From the NCBI RefSeq assembly GCF_021606685.1, contig NZ_WKCB01000013.1:32521-96520 (forward strand): DNA of 64,000 bases. The letters are read 5' to 3'. Origin of the DNA: Pseudomonas syringae. Lineage in GTDB: Bacteria; Pseudomonadota; Gammaproteobacteria; Pseudomonadales; Pseudomonadaceae. Made by a program: the position numbers and the translations under genes. Under the pieces are notes generated by a model. That model searched no databases and was not told the origin of the DNA. It saw nothing but the letters and a program-made list of their open reading frames with translations. Shown piece by piece: positions 10,043-18,783 of the stretch (the stretch's first letter is position 1; each line of letters begins with the position of its first letter).

Positions 10043-10545
10043 ACCTCGACCTGCGTATTCTGATCATCGACGACCAACGCCCGAATCTCGACCTGGTGGA
10101 GCAATTGCTGGCGCGCGAAGGGCTGAACAACGTGCTGAGCAGCACCGAGCCTTTGCGCACACTGGAGCTGTTCAACAGCTTCGAGCCGGACCTGGTGATT
10201 CTTGACTTGCACATGCCTGAGCTCGACGGTTTTGCGGTGCTGGAACAACTCAATCGGCGCATCCCCACGGGTGAATACCTGCCGATCCTCGTGCTCACCG
10301 CCGATGCCACCCGCGACACGCGCCTGCGCGCCCTCGCCCTTGGTGCCCGGGATTTCATCAGCAAACCCCTGGATGCGCTGGAAACCATGCTGCGGGTGTG
10401 GAACCTGCTGGAAACCCGCGTGCTCTACAAAACCCTGCGCACGCTGGTGCCGGCTGAGCAGATCGAGCTGTTGCAACGCCACGGTTCAACGCTCGGCACC
10501 GCGAACGCCGGGGTGGCGGCGCCCTCCTCTATCCGACGCTGCTAG
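10039..10545 (+). CDS. Stand-alone receiver protein of the phosphorelay
   Basis: The 168-residue protein is a single CheY-like receiver with acidic pair DD near residue 12 and phospho-acceptor Asp56 in LVILDLHMPELDG, plus the lysine in DFISKPLDALE. A short helical tail of about 40 residues has no recognisable output domain. Related regulators often carry an HD-GYP or other effector after the receiver; here the frame ends at 10545, so it is either a phosphate shuttle or a shortened regulator. The GTG start overlaps the hybrid kinase stop by four bases, pointing to tight translational coupling. Confidence 0.8.
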   Translation: MNLDLRILIIDDQRPNLDLVEQLLAREGLNNVLSSTEPLRTLELFNSFEPDLVILDLHMPELDGFAVLEQLNRRIPTGEYLPILVLTADATRDTRLRALALGARDFISKPLDALETMLRVWNLLETRVLYKTLRTLVPAEQIELLQRHGSTLGTANAGVAAPSSIRRC

Positions 10546-11435
10546 ACGCGGATTCGCTTGATGTCGCGTTGTGGCGGTTCGCCAAACAGGCGGCTGTATT
10601 CGCGGCTAAACTGCGAAGAGCTTTCGTACCCGACGATGCCACCGGCGCTGCTGGCATCCACGCCCTGGCTGAGCATCAACTGCCGTGCGGCTTGCAGCCG
10701 TAGTTGCTTCTGATATTGCAGCGGACTCATGCCCGTCAGGGCGCGAAAATGCTGGCGAAACGTCGACGGGCTCATGTGGGCGTGGGCGGCCAGGTCATCC
10801 ATGCGCAGGGCCTGGCGATAGTTGAGTTTGAGCCAGGCAACGGTCCTGGCAATGTGCTGGCTGGGCGACCCGGCAGCGATCACGTGCAGTAACTGTGGGC
10901 CGTGGGCGCCGCTCAACAGTCGCGCAATCAGTTCTTCCTTGATCAGCGGCGCCAGGGTTTCAAGCAAATGCGGCTCGACGAGCAGGTCCACCAGGCGCCG
11001 CACGGCGTCCAGCACACCCGTGTCCAGGGGGTGTACGCTCACCGCTCGAAACTCTTGCTCCCGCAGGCGTTGGGACAGTTTCATGCGGTCAGCGACTTGC
11101 ATCACGGTAGCGTTGTCCAGCGCCAACATAATCCCTAAAAACGGTTGCGCCACGGTTGCCTGGCTGACCTGTGAAATGACCGGCAGATCAACACTGGTGA
11201 CCATCGACTGGCCCGGCCCGTAGGTCAGTACCTCACTGCCGACCAATACCCGCTTGCAACCTTGCAGGGTGACGCCAATGCCCAGGCCATAAATACAGTG
11301 CATGGGTGCGGTGATATCGGTACGCCGGTACAGGTCCAGTCCAGGTAATGCGCCAATCTTTTCGTCATCGCTGCCCAATGCCAGGTCCACCGCGCCCGCA
11401 AGGCGGCTGACGGTGCACGCCATCGGTTCTTTCAT
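10542..11435 (-). CDS. AraC-family transcriptional regulator
   Basis: The protein (297 residues from ATG 11435) has an N-terminal cupin-like sensor segment of the AraC_N type and a C-terminal double helix-turn-helix (about the last 100 residues) with MDDLAAHAHMSPSTFRQHFRAL and GYESSSQFSREYSRLFG. It converges on the phosphorelay operon, overlapping its last four bases. The open frame reaches GTG 11489 and would overlap xdhC, but ATG 11435 gives a normal family N-terminus. It probably regulates xdhC or a nearby oxidative operon; that is inference from position only. Confidence 0.75.
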   Translation of the reverse strand: MKEPMACTVSRLAGAVDLALGSDDEKIGALPGLDLYRRTDITAPMHCIYGLGIGVTLQGCKRVLVGSEVLTYGPGQSMVTSVDLPVISQVSQATVAQPFLGIMLALDNATVMQVADRMKLSQRLREQEFRAVSVHPLDTGVLDAVRRLVDLLVEPHLLETLAPLIKEELIARLLSGAHGPQLLHVIAAGSPSQHIARTVAWLKLNYRQALRMDDLAAHAHMSPSTFRQHFRALTGMSPLQYQKQLRLQAARQLMLSQGVDASSAGGIVGYESSSQFSREYSRLFGEPPQRDIKRIRV

Positions 11436-11475
11436 GAGCACAGGTTGCACAGGTGAATCCTTGATCAGCACAGGT

Positions 11476-12444
11476 CTAGAGTTGGTCACGAACGACTCCG
11501 TTGCTCAAGCGAACAATATCCGCCATGACGGCGAGGGCAATCTCGGCTGGGGTCTTGCTCCCTAAGTTAAGTCCAATCGGCGCATGAATGCGCTCGAGCA
11601 TCTGCGGGGCCAACGCGCCGATGCGCTTGACCCGCTCAAGACGCTTTTCGCTGGTGCGCCGCGAGCCCATGGCGCCGATGTAAAAAGCGCTGGTTCTCAC
11701 GGCCTCCAGCAACGTCAGGTCGTCCATGCGCGGGTCGTGGGTCAACGCCACAATCGCCGTGCCGGCATGGCATCCGCCTGCAGCGATGAACGTGGCAGGA
11801 AACACGTTGAGCACTTCCACCCCGGCCATGCTGAAGGCGGCAGTCAACTCGGCGCGCGGGTCGCAGACGATCACCTCATAGCCCAGGGCCACGGCAAAAC
11901 CGGCGCAGAACTCGGCCACCGGGGACAGGCCGGCGATCAACAATCGATGGGCTGCGCCCATACGAATCCGCACCTGATCGCCGTCAACCACGACCGGCGC
12001 GGTGGCACCGGCATCGCTCTGAGTATGTCGGGCATTGGTTCCAAGCGTGACATGCCGCACCACGCGCTGGCGCCCTTGCAGCGCGGCCAACAGTGCCGCG
12101 AAGTGTGTTCTGGCTGCGCAATCGGGTTCGAACTTTTCGACTAATACGTCGAGTACGCCGCCGCACGGCAGTTCGAGTGACGGCGCAAGCCCGCCCTCAC
12201 CGTAGCGCACCACATGGTTATGCTCGACGAACTCATGGCGCCCCAGCCGCTCAAGGAAGTCTTCCTCTACACAGCCTCCCGAGAGAGAACCGCAGAACTC
12301 GCCTGTCGACAGCGCTGCCAATAGCGACCCGGGGCCTCGCGGTGCTGAACCATACGTCGCAAGCACCGTGCACAGCCAAACGCAGCGATCTTGTTGGAGC
12401 CACGTGGTGGCTTGCTGGATAACATGGAGATCAAGGTTTTTCAT
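11476..12444 (-). CDS. xdhC: XdhC/CoxI-family molybdenum hydroxylase maturation factor
   Basis: The 322-residue protein matches the XdhC/CoxF family, which binds molybdenum cofactor, assists its sulfuration and delivers it to xanthine-dehydrogenase-type enzymes. The N-terminal XdhC_CoxI domain contains TYGSAPRGPGSLLAA and GSLSGGCVEEDF. The C-terminal Rossmann-like domain contains LLIAGLSPVAEFCAGFAVALG and the terminal YIGAMGSRRTSEKR and GLNLGSKTPAEIALAVMADI motifs. IorAB-type operons are commonly accompanied by such a factor, so the nearby iorB at 742-2982 is its likely client. It reads away from mexE across a 406-bp gap. Confidence 0.85.
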   Translation of the reverse strand: MKNLDLHVIQQATTWLQQDRCVWLCTVLATYGSAPRGPGSLLAALSTGEFCGSLSGGCVEEDFLERLGRHEFVEHNHVVRYGEGGLAPSLELPCGGVLDVLVEKFEPDCAARTHFAALLAALQGRQRVVRHVTLGTNARHTQSDAGATAPVVVDGDQVRIRMGAAHRLLIAGLSPVAEFCAGFAVALGYEVIVCDPRAELTAAFSMAGVEVLNVFPATFIAAGGCHAGTAIVALTHDPRMDDLTLLEAVRTSAFYIGAMGSRRTSEKRLERVKRIGALAPQMLERIHAPIGLNLGSKTPAEIALAVMADIVRLSNGVVRDQL

Positions 12445-12689
12445 GAAATGCGAACCGGCCCGGCCTTCCTCCGCTGAGTGTCCCAGTGTGCTCGGAGTAT
12501 GTGGAGTTAGCCGGTAGAGGTGATTGCCTGATCAAGGGAATTTATTGCCTATTTCAACCGATATCGGAAAACAGGCTTGCATGTGACAAATTGTTTCCGG
12601 CTTGGGCAGTGCTCAAACTGATCGAGGGCGGATTATTCGGCGAGCTTGACCGGCAAGCGTCGTTGCGATGCCAGCAACAGTCTTTTGTC

Positions 12690-12704
12690 ATCACTCCTAT
12701 TGAT
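12690..12704 (+). promoter_or_regulatory. Candidate LysR-type (MexT-like) nod box upstream of mexE
   Basis: The sequence has the ATC-N9-GAT core of nod-box operators (ATC 12690-12692, GAT 12702-12704), 147 bp before the mexE start. MexT of P. aeruginosa activates mexEF-oprN through a related box with ATCA, five bases, then GTCGAT. Here ATCA, five bases and ATTGAT match partly. Assignment is tentative. Confidence 0.4.
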
Positions 12705-12750
12705 AGCACCCTAACGAAACCCCCATCCTAGAGGGCTAATCTCGCGCTTA

Positions 12751-12767
12751 TATCATTCCGAATGATA
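12751..12767. promoter_or_regulatory. 17-bp perfect palindrome upstream of mexE
   Basis: TATCATTC and GAATGATA flank a single C, giving an uninterrupted inverted repeat about 84 bp before mexE. It resembles a TetR/MarR-type operator. It is too GC-poor in its arms, and lacks the loop and T run, to be a terminator. Confidence 0.5.
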
Positions 12768-12850
12768 GTTACCTTTGCTTCATTCGATTCGTGACATAGC
12801 ACCTCGCCGCGCATGATCCGCCCATCTCAATACATTGGCGGATGCACCTC

Positions 12851-14092
12851 ATGGAACAGTCACTCAAACATTTGCGCTTCCCCCTGGCGATTTTGGCCGT
12901 GGTGGTGATGAGCGCGTGCGGCAAAACTCCGGAACAAGCGGCCGCCATGCCCGCTGCCAAAGTCAGCGTGGCCAAGGTGCTCGAGCAACCGGTCAACGAG
13001 TGGGACGAGTTCACCGGCCGCCTGGAAGCACCGGAAACCGTACAGATCCGTCCACGGGTTTCTGGCCAGATTGACCAAGTCGCTTTCACCGAAGGCGCTT
13101 TGGTCAAGAAAGGCGACCTGCTGTTCCAGATCGATCCGCGTCCGTTCCAGGCTGAAGTGCGCCGCCTTGAAGCCCAGCTTGCACAAACCAAAGCCGCCGC
13201 CACCCGCAGCGATAACGAAGCCCAGCGCGGCGAACGCCTGCGCCAGAGCAACGCGATCTCCGCAGAGCTGGCCGATTCGCGCACCACCGCCGCGCAGGAA
13301 TCTCGCGCTGCCGTGGCGGGTATCCAGGCGCAGTTGGACCTGGCCAAATTGAACCTGAGTTTTACCCGCGTGACCTCGCCGATCAGCGGCCGCGTCAGCC
13401 GTGCCGAAATCACCGCCGGCAACCTGGTGACCGCCGACACCACGGCGCTGACCAGCGTGGTCTCCACCGACAAGGTCTATGCCTACTTCGATGCCGATGA
13501 GCGCGTGTTCCTCAAGTACACCGAGCTGGCTCGCCAGGGCCGTCGTGGCGCAACCACCCCGGTGTACCTGGGCCTGTCGAATGAAACCGGCAACCCGCAC
13601 CTGGGCCAGATGAACTTCGTCGACAACCAGGTCAACCCGGCCACCGGCACCATCCGTGGTCGCGCCGTGTTCGATAACAGCAAGGGCGAATACACCCCAG
13701 GCCTGTATGCACGCCTGAAGCTGGTGGGCAGCGGCACTTACTCCGCCGTGTTGATCAACGACGAAGCGGTCGGCACCGACCTCGGCAAGAAGTTCGTGCT
13801 GGTGATGGACGGCGACAAGCCGGCGTATCGCTCGGTTGAACTGGGGCCCAAGATCGAAGGTTTGCGCATTGTGCGCAGCGGCCTGAACAAAGACGACACG
13901 ATCATCGTCAAGGGCCTGCAGCGCGTACGGCCTGGCTCGCCGGTCGCCCCGGAAACCATCCCGATGGCCAGCAAGGAAACCCTCGCCGCCTTGGCCCAAC
14001 AACGACAAGCGCTTGAAGCCAGCAACCTGGAGCAAGTGGCGCCGGACAAAACCGCGCCCAAGCTCGCAGCCGTTGCGGCTCCACGCGGTTAA
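12851..14092 (+). CDS. mexE: RND efflux periplasmic adaptor MexE
   Basis: The 413-residue lipoprotein is the membrane-fusion subunit of the MexEF-OprN multidrug pump. Its N-terminus (MEQSLKHLRFPLA, lipobox VVMSAC with acylated Cys23) and long stretches such as NEWDEFTGRLEAPETV, LFQIDPRPF and DKVYAYFDADERVFLKY match P. aeruginosa MexE as I know it. Barrel-sandwich, alpha-hairpin and beta-barrel domains follow in the normal order and length. ATG 12851 is chosen over ATG 12842 because GGCGGA sits at proper distance only for 12851. mexF follows after 15 bp. Homologues export chloramphenicol, quinolones and quorum-sensing precursors. Confidence 0.93.
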   Translation: MEQSLKHLRFPLAILAVVVMSACGKTPEQAAAMPAAKVSVAKVLEQPVNEWDEFTGRLEAPETVQIRPRVSGQIDQVAFTEGALVKKGDLLFQIDPRPFQAEVRRLEAQLAQTKAAATRSDNEAQRGERLRQSNAISAELADSRTTAAQESRAAVAGIQAQLDLAKLNLSFTRVTSPISGRVSRAEITAGNLVTADTTALTSVVSTDKVYAYFDADERVFLKYTELARQGRRGATTPVYLGLSNETGNPHLGQMNFVDNQVNPATGTIRGRAVFDNSKGEYTPGLYARLKLVGSGTYSAVLINDEAVGTDLGKKFVLVMDGDKPAYRSVELGPKIEGLRIVRSGLNKDDTIIVKGLQRVRPGSPVAPETIPMASKETLAALAQQRQALEASNLEQVAPDKTAPKLAAVAAPRG

Positions 14093-14107
14093 GGGATACG
14101 ACTCAAG

Positions 14108-17100
14108 ATGAATTTCTCCAAGTTCTTTATTTCGCGGCCGATCTTCGCAGCGGTGCTGTCGCTGTTGATCCTGATCGCCGGCGCGATCTCGCTGTTCCAG
14201 TTGCCGATCAGCGAATACCCGGAAGTGGTACCGCCGACCGTGGTGGTGCGCGCCAACTTCCCGGGCGCCAACCCCAAAGTCATCGGTGAAACCGTGGCCG
14301 CTCCCCTGGAGCAGGCCATCACCGGCGTCGAGAACATGCTGTACATGTCCTCGCAGTCGACCGCCGACGGCAAGCTGACCCTGACCATCACCTTCGCCCT
14401 GGGTACCGACCTGGACAACGCGCAGGTACAGGTGCAAAACCGTGTAACGCGGACTCAGCCGAAACTGCCTGAGGAAGTGACGCGCATCGGTATCACCGTG
14501 GACAAGGCCTCCCCGGACCTGACCATGGTGGTGCACTTGACCTCCCCGGATCAGCGTTACGACATGCTGTACCTGTCCAACTACGCGATCCTCAACATCA
14601 AGGATGAGCTGGCCCGCCTGGGCGGCGTCGGCGACGTGCAGTTGTTCGGCATGGGCGACTACTCCCTGCGCGTGTGGCTCGATCCAAACAAGACCGCCTC
14701 ACGCAACCTGACCGCGACCGATGTGGTCAACGCGATCCGCGAGCAAAACCGTCAAGTGGCCGCCGGTGCCCTCGGTGCCCAGCCTGCGCCGACAGATACC
14801 AGCTTCCAGTTGTCGGTGAATACCCAGGGCCGCCTGGTCACTGAGGAAGAGTTCGAGAACATTGTGATTCGCGCCGGCGAGAATGGCGAAATCACACGCC
14901 TCAAGGACATTGCCCGGGTCGAGCTGGGATCCAGCCAATATGCGCTGCGCTCGCTGATCGACAACCAGCCCGCCGTCGCGATTCCGATTTTCCAGCGCCC
15001 TGGCTCCAATGCCATCGACATCTCCAACGATGTGCGCAGCAAGATGGCCGAGCTGAAAAAGAGCTTCCCGGCAGGCATGGATTACCGCATTGCCTATGAC
15101 CCGACGATCTTTGTTCGCGGCTCGATCGAGGCGGTCGTGCACACGCTGTTCGAAGCGCTGATCCTCGTGGTGCTGGTGGTGATTCTGTTCCTGCAGACCT
15201 GGCGCGCCTCGATCATTCCGTTGGTGGCGGTGCCGGTATCGTTGATCGGTACGTTTGCAGTGATGCACCTGTTCGGGTTCTCGCTCAACGCGCTGTCATT
15301 GTTCGGCTTGGTACTGGCCATCGGGATTGTGGTGGACGACGCCATCGTGGTGGTGGAGAACGTCGAGCGTAATATCGAGCTGGGCCTGGAGCCGTTCCCG
15401 GCGACTGAAAAAGCCATGAGCGAAGTGACCGGGCCGATCATCGCCACGGCGCTGGTGCTGTGTGCGGTGTTCATCCCCGCCGCTTTTATCAGTGGCTTGA
15501 CCGGGCAGTTCTACAAACAGTTCGCCTTGACCATTGCGATCTCGACGGTGATCTCGGCGTTCAACTCGCTGACCCTGTCCCCTGCCCTGGCCGCGGTGTT
15601 GCTGCGCGGTCACGATGCGCCCAAGGATCGCTTCTCGAAGTTCCTCGACAAACTGTTCGGCGGCTGGCTGTTCCGTCCCTTCAACCGCTTTTTCGAAAAG
15701 GCCAGCCATGGCTACGTGGGTACCGTGCGCCGGGTGATTCGCGGCAGTGGCATTGCCCTGTTCGTGTACGCCGGCCTGATGGTGCTGACCTTCTTCGGGT
15801 TTGCCCATACCCCGACCGGTTTCGTGCCGGCCCAGGACAAGCAATACCTGGTGGCCTTCGCCCAACTGCCGGACGCCGCGAGCCTGGACCGTACCGAAAG
15901 CGTGATGAAGCGCATGTCGGACATCGCCCTCAAGCAGCCTGGCGTGGAAAGCGCGATTGCGTTCCCTGGCCTGTCGATCAACGGTTTCACCAATAGCCCG
16001 AACAGCGGCATCGTGTTCGTGACCTTGAAGCCGTTCGATGAACGTAAAGACGCAAGCATGTCCGCCGGTGCGATTGCCGGTGCGTTGAATGGCCAATACG
16101 CCAACATTGAAGAAGCCTACATGGCGATCTTCCCACCGCCGCCGGTACAGGGCCTGGGCACCATCGGCGGGTTCCGCCTGCAGATCGAAGACCGTGGCAA
16201 CCTCGGCTATGACGAGCTGTACAAAGAAGTGCAGAACGTGATCACCAAGAGCCACGGCGTGCCGGAGCTGTTCGGCCTGTTCACCAGCTACACGGTCAAC
16301 GTGCCGCAAGTCGATGCTGCCATCGACCGCGAAAAGGCCAAGACCCACGGCGTGGCGATCAGCGACATCTTCGACACCCTGCAGGTCTACCTGGGTTCGC
16401 TGTATGCCAACGACTTCAACCGCTTCGGTCGTACCTACCAGGTCAACGTGCAGGCTGAGCAACAGTTCCGCCAGGACTCCGATCAGATCGGCCAGCTGAA
16501 AGTACGTAACAACAAAGGCGAGATGATCCCGCTGGCGACCTTTATCAAGGTCAGCGACACCTCGGGCCCGGACCGCGTGATGCACTACAACGGTTTCATC
16601 ACCGCTGAAATCAACGGCAACGCCGCACCGGGCTACAGCTCCGGCCAGGCCCAGGCCGCGATTGAAAAACTGTTGAAGGATGAATTGCCCAACGGCATGA
16701 CCTACGAGTGGACCGACCTGACCTATCAGCAAATCCTCTCGGGCAACACTGCGCTGTTCGTGTTCCCGCTCTGCGTACTGCTGGCGTTCCTGGTACTGGC
16801 CGCCCAATACGAAAGCTGGAGCCTGCCACTGGCGGTGATCCTGATCGTACCGATGACGCTGCTGTCGGCCATCACCGGGGTAATCATCTCGGGCGGCGAC
16901 AACAACATCTTCACCCAGATCGGCTTGATCGTACTGGTGGGCCTGGCGTGTAAGAACGCGATTCTGATTGTCGAGTTTGCCAAGGATAAACAAGCAGAAG
17001 GTCTCGACCCACTGGCGGCGGTACTCGAAGCCTGCCGTCTGCGTCTGCGCCCGATTCTGATGACCTCGTTCGCGTTCATCATGGGTGTGGTGCCACTGGT

Positions 17101-17287
17101 GTTGTCCAGCGGCGCCGGTGCCGAGATGCGCCATGCCATGGGCGTGGCGGTGTTCTCCGGGATGATCGGGGTGACCTTCTTCGGTCTGTTGCTGACGCCA
17201 GTGTTCTACGTACTGATCCGTCGCTATGTGGAGCGCCAGGAGGCGCGCAAAGCGGCCAAGGCCTTGAAGCTGGAGACACAGCAATGA
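14108..17287 (+). CDS. mexF: RND efflux inner-membrane transporter MexF
   Basis: The 1059-residue proton-driven transporter is full length for the HAE1 RND family. It starts MNFSKFFISRPIFAAVLSLL and contains the transmembrane helix 4 aspartate pair in LAIGIVVDDAIVVVENVERN, needed for proton relay, and the second-half counterpart GLACKNAILIVEFAKDKQ. Large periplasmic loops (about 40-330 and 560-870) form the porter and docking domains, with FPPPPVQGLGTIGGF in the porter. It is near-collinear with P. aeruginosa MexF. Its stop overlaps the oprN start by four bases. Confidence 0.95.
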   Translation: MNFSKFFISRPIFAAVLSLLILIAGAISLFQLPISEYPEVVPPTVVVRANFPGANPKVIGETVAAPLEQAITGVENMLYMSSQSTADGKLTLTITFALGTDLDNAQVQVQNRVTRTQPKLPEEVTRIGITVDKASPDLTMVVHLTSPDQRYDMLYLSNYAILNIKDELARLGGVGDVQLFGMGDYSLRVWLDPNKTASRNLTATDVVNAIREQNRQVAAGALGAQPAPTDTSFQLSVNTQGRLVTEEEFENIVIRAGENGEITRLKDIARVELGSSQYALRSLIDNQPAVAIPIFQRPGSNAIDISNDVRSKMAELKKSFPAGMDYRIAYDPTIFVRGSIEAVVHTLFEALILVVLVVILFLQTWRASIIPLVAVPVSLIGTFAVMHLFGFSLNALSLFGLVLAIGIVVDDAIVVVENVERNIELGLEPFPATEKAMSEVTGPIIATALVLCAVFIPAAFISGLTGQFYKQFALTIAISTVISAFNSLTLSPALAAVLLRGHDAPKDRFSKFLDKLFGGWLFRPFNRFFEKASHGYVGTVRRVIRGSGIALFVYAGLMVLTFFGFAHTPTGFVPAQDKQYLVAFAQLPDAASLDRTESVMKRMSDIALKQPGVESAIAFPGLSINGFTNSPNSGIVFVTLKPFDERKDASMSAGAIAGALNGQYANIEEAYMAIFPPPPVQGLGTIGGFRLQIEDRGNLGYDELYKEVQNVITKSHGVPELFGLFTSYTVNVPQVDAAIDREKAKTHGVAISDIFDTLQVYLGSLYANDFNRFGRTYQVNVQAEQQFRQDSDQIGQLKVRNNKGEMIPLATFIKVSDTSGPDRVMHYNGFITAEINGNAAPGYSSGQAQAAIEKLLKDELPNGMTYEWTDLTYQQILSGNTALFVFPLCVLLAFLVLAAQYESWSLPLAVILIVPMTLLSAITGVIISGGDNNIFTQIGLIVLVGLACKNAILIVEFAKDKQAEGLDPLAAVLEACRLRLRPILMTSFAFIMGVVPLVLSSGAGAEMRHAMGVAVFSGMIGVTFFGLLLTPVFYVLIRRYVERQEARKAAKALKLETQQ

Positions 17288-18699
17288 GTGTGAAAGTCTT
17301 TCTGCCGAGCTTGCTGGTCCTGGCGCTGAGCGCCTGTGCCGTAGGCCCGGACTACACAACCCAGAACCTGGAGGCGGCCAACATCACGGCCGCCGCCGAC
17401 ACCAAAAGCTATGACCACGCCAAGTACGAAGGCATCTGGTGGCAGCAGTTCGACGACCCGACGCTTGACCAACTGGTCACCCAGTCGTTGCAGGGTAACC
17501 GCGACCTGCGTGTCGCCTTCGCCCGTCTGCGGGCGGCACGCGCCATCCGCGATGACGCCGCCAACGACATCATGCCGGTGGTCACCAGCCGCGCCAGCAG
17601 TGACGTGGGCAAAGGCCAGATCCCGGGCCAGACCACCAGGCGCGTCACCAGCGAGCGCTACGACCTGGGCCTGGACATGGCCTGGGAAGTCGACCTGTTT
17701 GGGCGCATCCGCCGCAACCTGGAAGCCAGCGACGCTGACCAGCAGGTTGCCGAAGCAGACCTGTACCAACTGCAAGTCAGCATGATTGCCGAACTGGTGG
17801 ATGCCTACGGCCAATTGCGCGGCGCTCAGTTGCGCGAACGCATTGCTCTGGACAACCTCAAGAACCAGCAGGAATCGCGCACCATCACCGTCAGCCTGCG
17901 GGATGCCGGTGTAGGTGACCAACTGGATGTGGAGCGTGCCGACGCGCGCCTCGCCGCCGTTGAAGCCAGCGTGCCGCAACTGCAAGCCGAACAAGTGCGC
18001 GAGCGTAACCGCATCGCCACCCTGCTCGGCCAGCGCCCCGACAAGTTGACTGTAGACCTGAGCCCCAAAGACCTGCCGGCGATCGCCAAGGCACTGCCCA
18101 TTGGTGACCCAGGCCAGCTGTTGCAGCGGCGCCCGGACATCCTCAGCGCCGAACGCAAACTGGCCGCTGCCACCGCGCGTATCGGCGTGGCCAAGGCCGA
18201 CCTGTTCCCACGGGTCAGCCTCAGCGGCTTCCTCGGTTTCACCGCCGGGCGCGGTTCGCAGATCGGCTCGGCTGCCGCCAATGCCTGGTCCCTCGGCCCA
18301 AGCATCACCTGGGCCGCGTTTGACCTGGGCAGCGTGCGCGCTCGCTTGCGTGGTGCGAATGCCGAGGCCGATGGCGCCCTGGCAACCTATGAGCAGCAAG
18401 TATTACTGGCACTGGAAGAATCGGAAAATGCCTTCAGTGACTACGGCAAACGCCAACAGCGCCTGGTTTCGCTGATCCGTCAGAGTGAATCCAGCCGCGC
18501 CGCCGCCGACCTCGCGGCGATCCGCTACCGCGAAGGCACCGTGGACTTCCTGGTACTGCTCGACGCGCAGCGTGAGCGCCTGGCCGCCGAAGACTCCCAG
18601 GCCCAGGCCGAAGTGGACCTGTACCGCGGCATCGTCGCGATCTACAAGGCGCTGGGCGGTGGCTGGCAGCCGGATACGGTGGTGGCCAGCGCCAAGTGA
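17284..18699 (+). CDS. oprN: Outer-membrane efflux lipoprotein OprN
   Basis: The 471-residue protein is the TolC-like outer-membrane channel of the pump. It has a lipoprotein signal with Cys18 in LALSAC and then AVGPDY, the usual start of the NodT/OprM family. Two repeated outer-membrane efflux domains follow, each with long alpha-helical hairpins (for example LLQRRPDILSAERKLAAAT). ATG overlaps the mexF stop, so the three genes form one operon, closed by the terminator at 18742. Length is normal. Confidence 0.92.
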   Translation: MSVKVFLPSLLVLALSACAVGPDYTTQNLEAANITAAADTKSYDHAKYEGIWWQQFDDPTLDQLVTQSLQGNRDLRVAFARLRAARAIRDDAANDIMPVVTSRASSDVGKGQIPGQTTRRVTSERYDLGLDMAWEVDLFGRIRRNLEASDADQQVAEADLYQLQVSMIAELVDAYGQLRGAQLRERIALDNLKNQQESRTITVSLRDAGVGDQLDVERADARLAAVEASVPQLQAEQVRERNRIATLLGQRPDKLTVDLSPKDLPAIAKALPIGDPGQLLQRRPDILSAERKLAAATARIGVAKADLFPRVSLSGFLGFTAGRGSQIGSAAANAWSLGPSITWAAFDLGSVRARLRGANAEADGALATYEQQVLLALEESENAFSDYGKRQQRLVSLIRQSESSRAAADLAAIRYREGTVDFLVLLDAQRERLAAEDSQAQAEVDLYRGIVAIYKALGGGWQPDTVVASAK

Positions 18700-18741
18700 T
18701 TTAAAGAGCTCCTTTGGTTGGTCGCATCCAGCCAATTTTTT

Positions 18742-18776
18742 GCCCCGTGGTCCATTCGGTCACGGGGCTTTTTTTT
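18742..18776 (+). terminator. Terminator of mexEF-oprN
   Basis: GCCCCGTG (18742-18749) pairs with CACGGGGC (18761-18768) and is followed by eight T. It lies 42 bases past the oprN stop and 8 bases from the convergent AraC gene. Confidence 0.9.
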
Positions 18777-18783
18777 GGCTTGG

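Larger units (their letters stand above)
12445..12850. promoter_or_regulatory. Divergent control region between xdhC and mexE
   Basis: This 406-bp gap contains no convincing gene. An open frame at 12486-12731 has neither a ribosome-binding site nor recognisable content. Two operator-like elements lie in its mexE-proximal half and are listed separately. No mexT or mexS gene, the usual upstream neighbours of this pump in P. aeruginosa, is present. Confidence 0.5.

Noticed and set aside
12486..12731. Open frame of 81 codons in the xdhC-mexE gap
   Set aside because: There is no ribosome-binding site and no recognisable composition, and it spans the candidate nod box. Treated as regulatory DNA.
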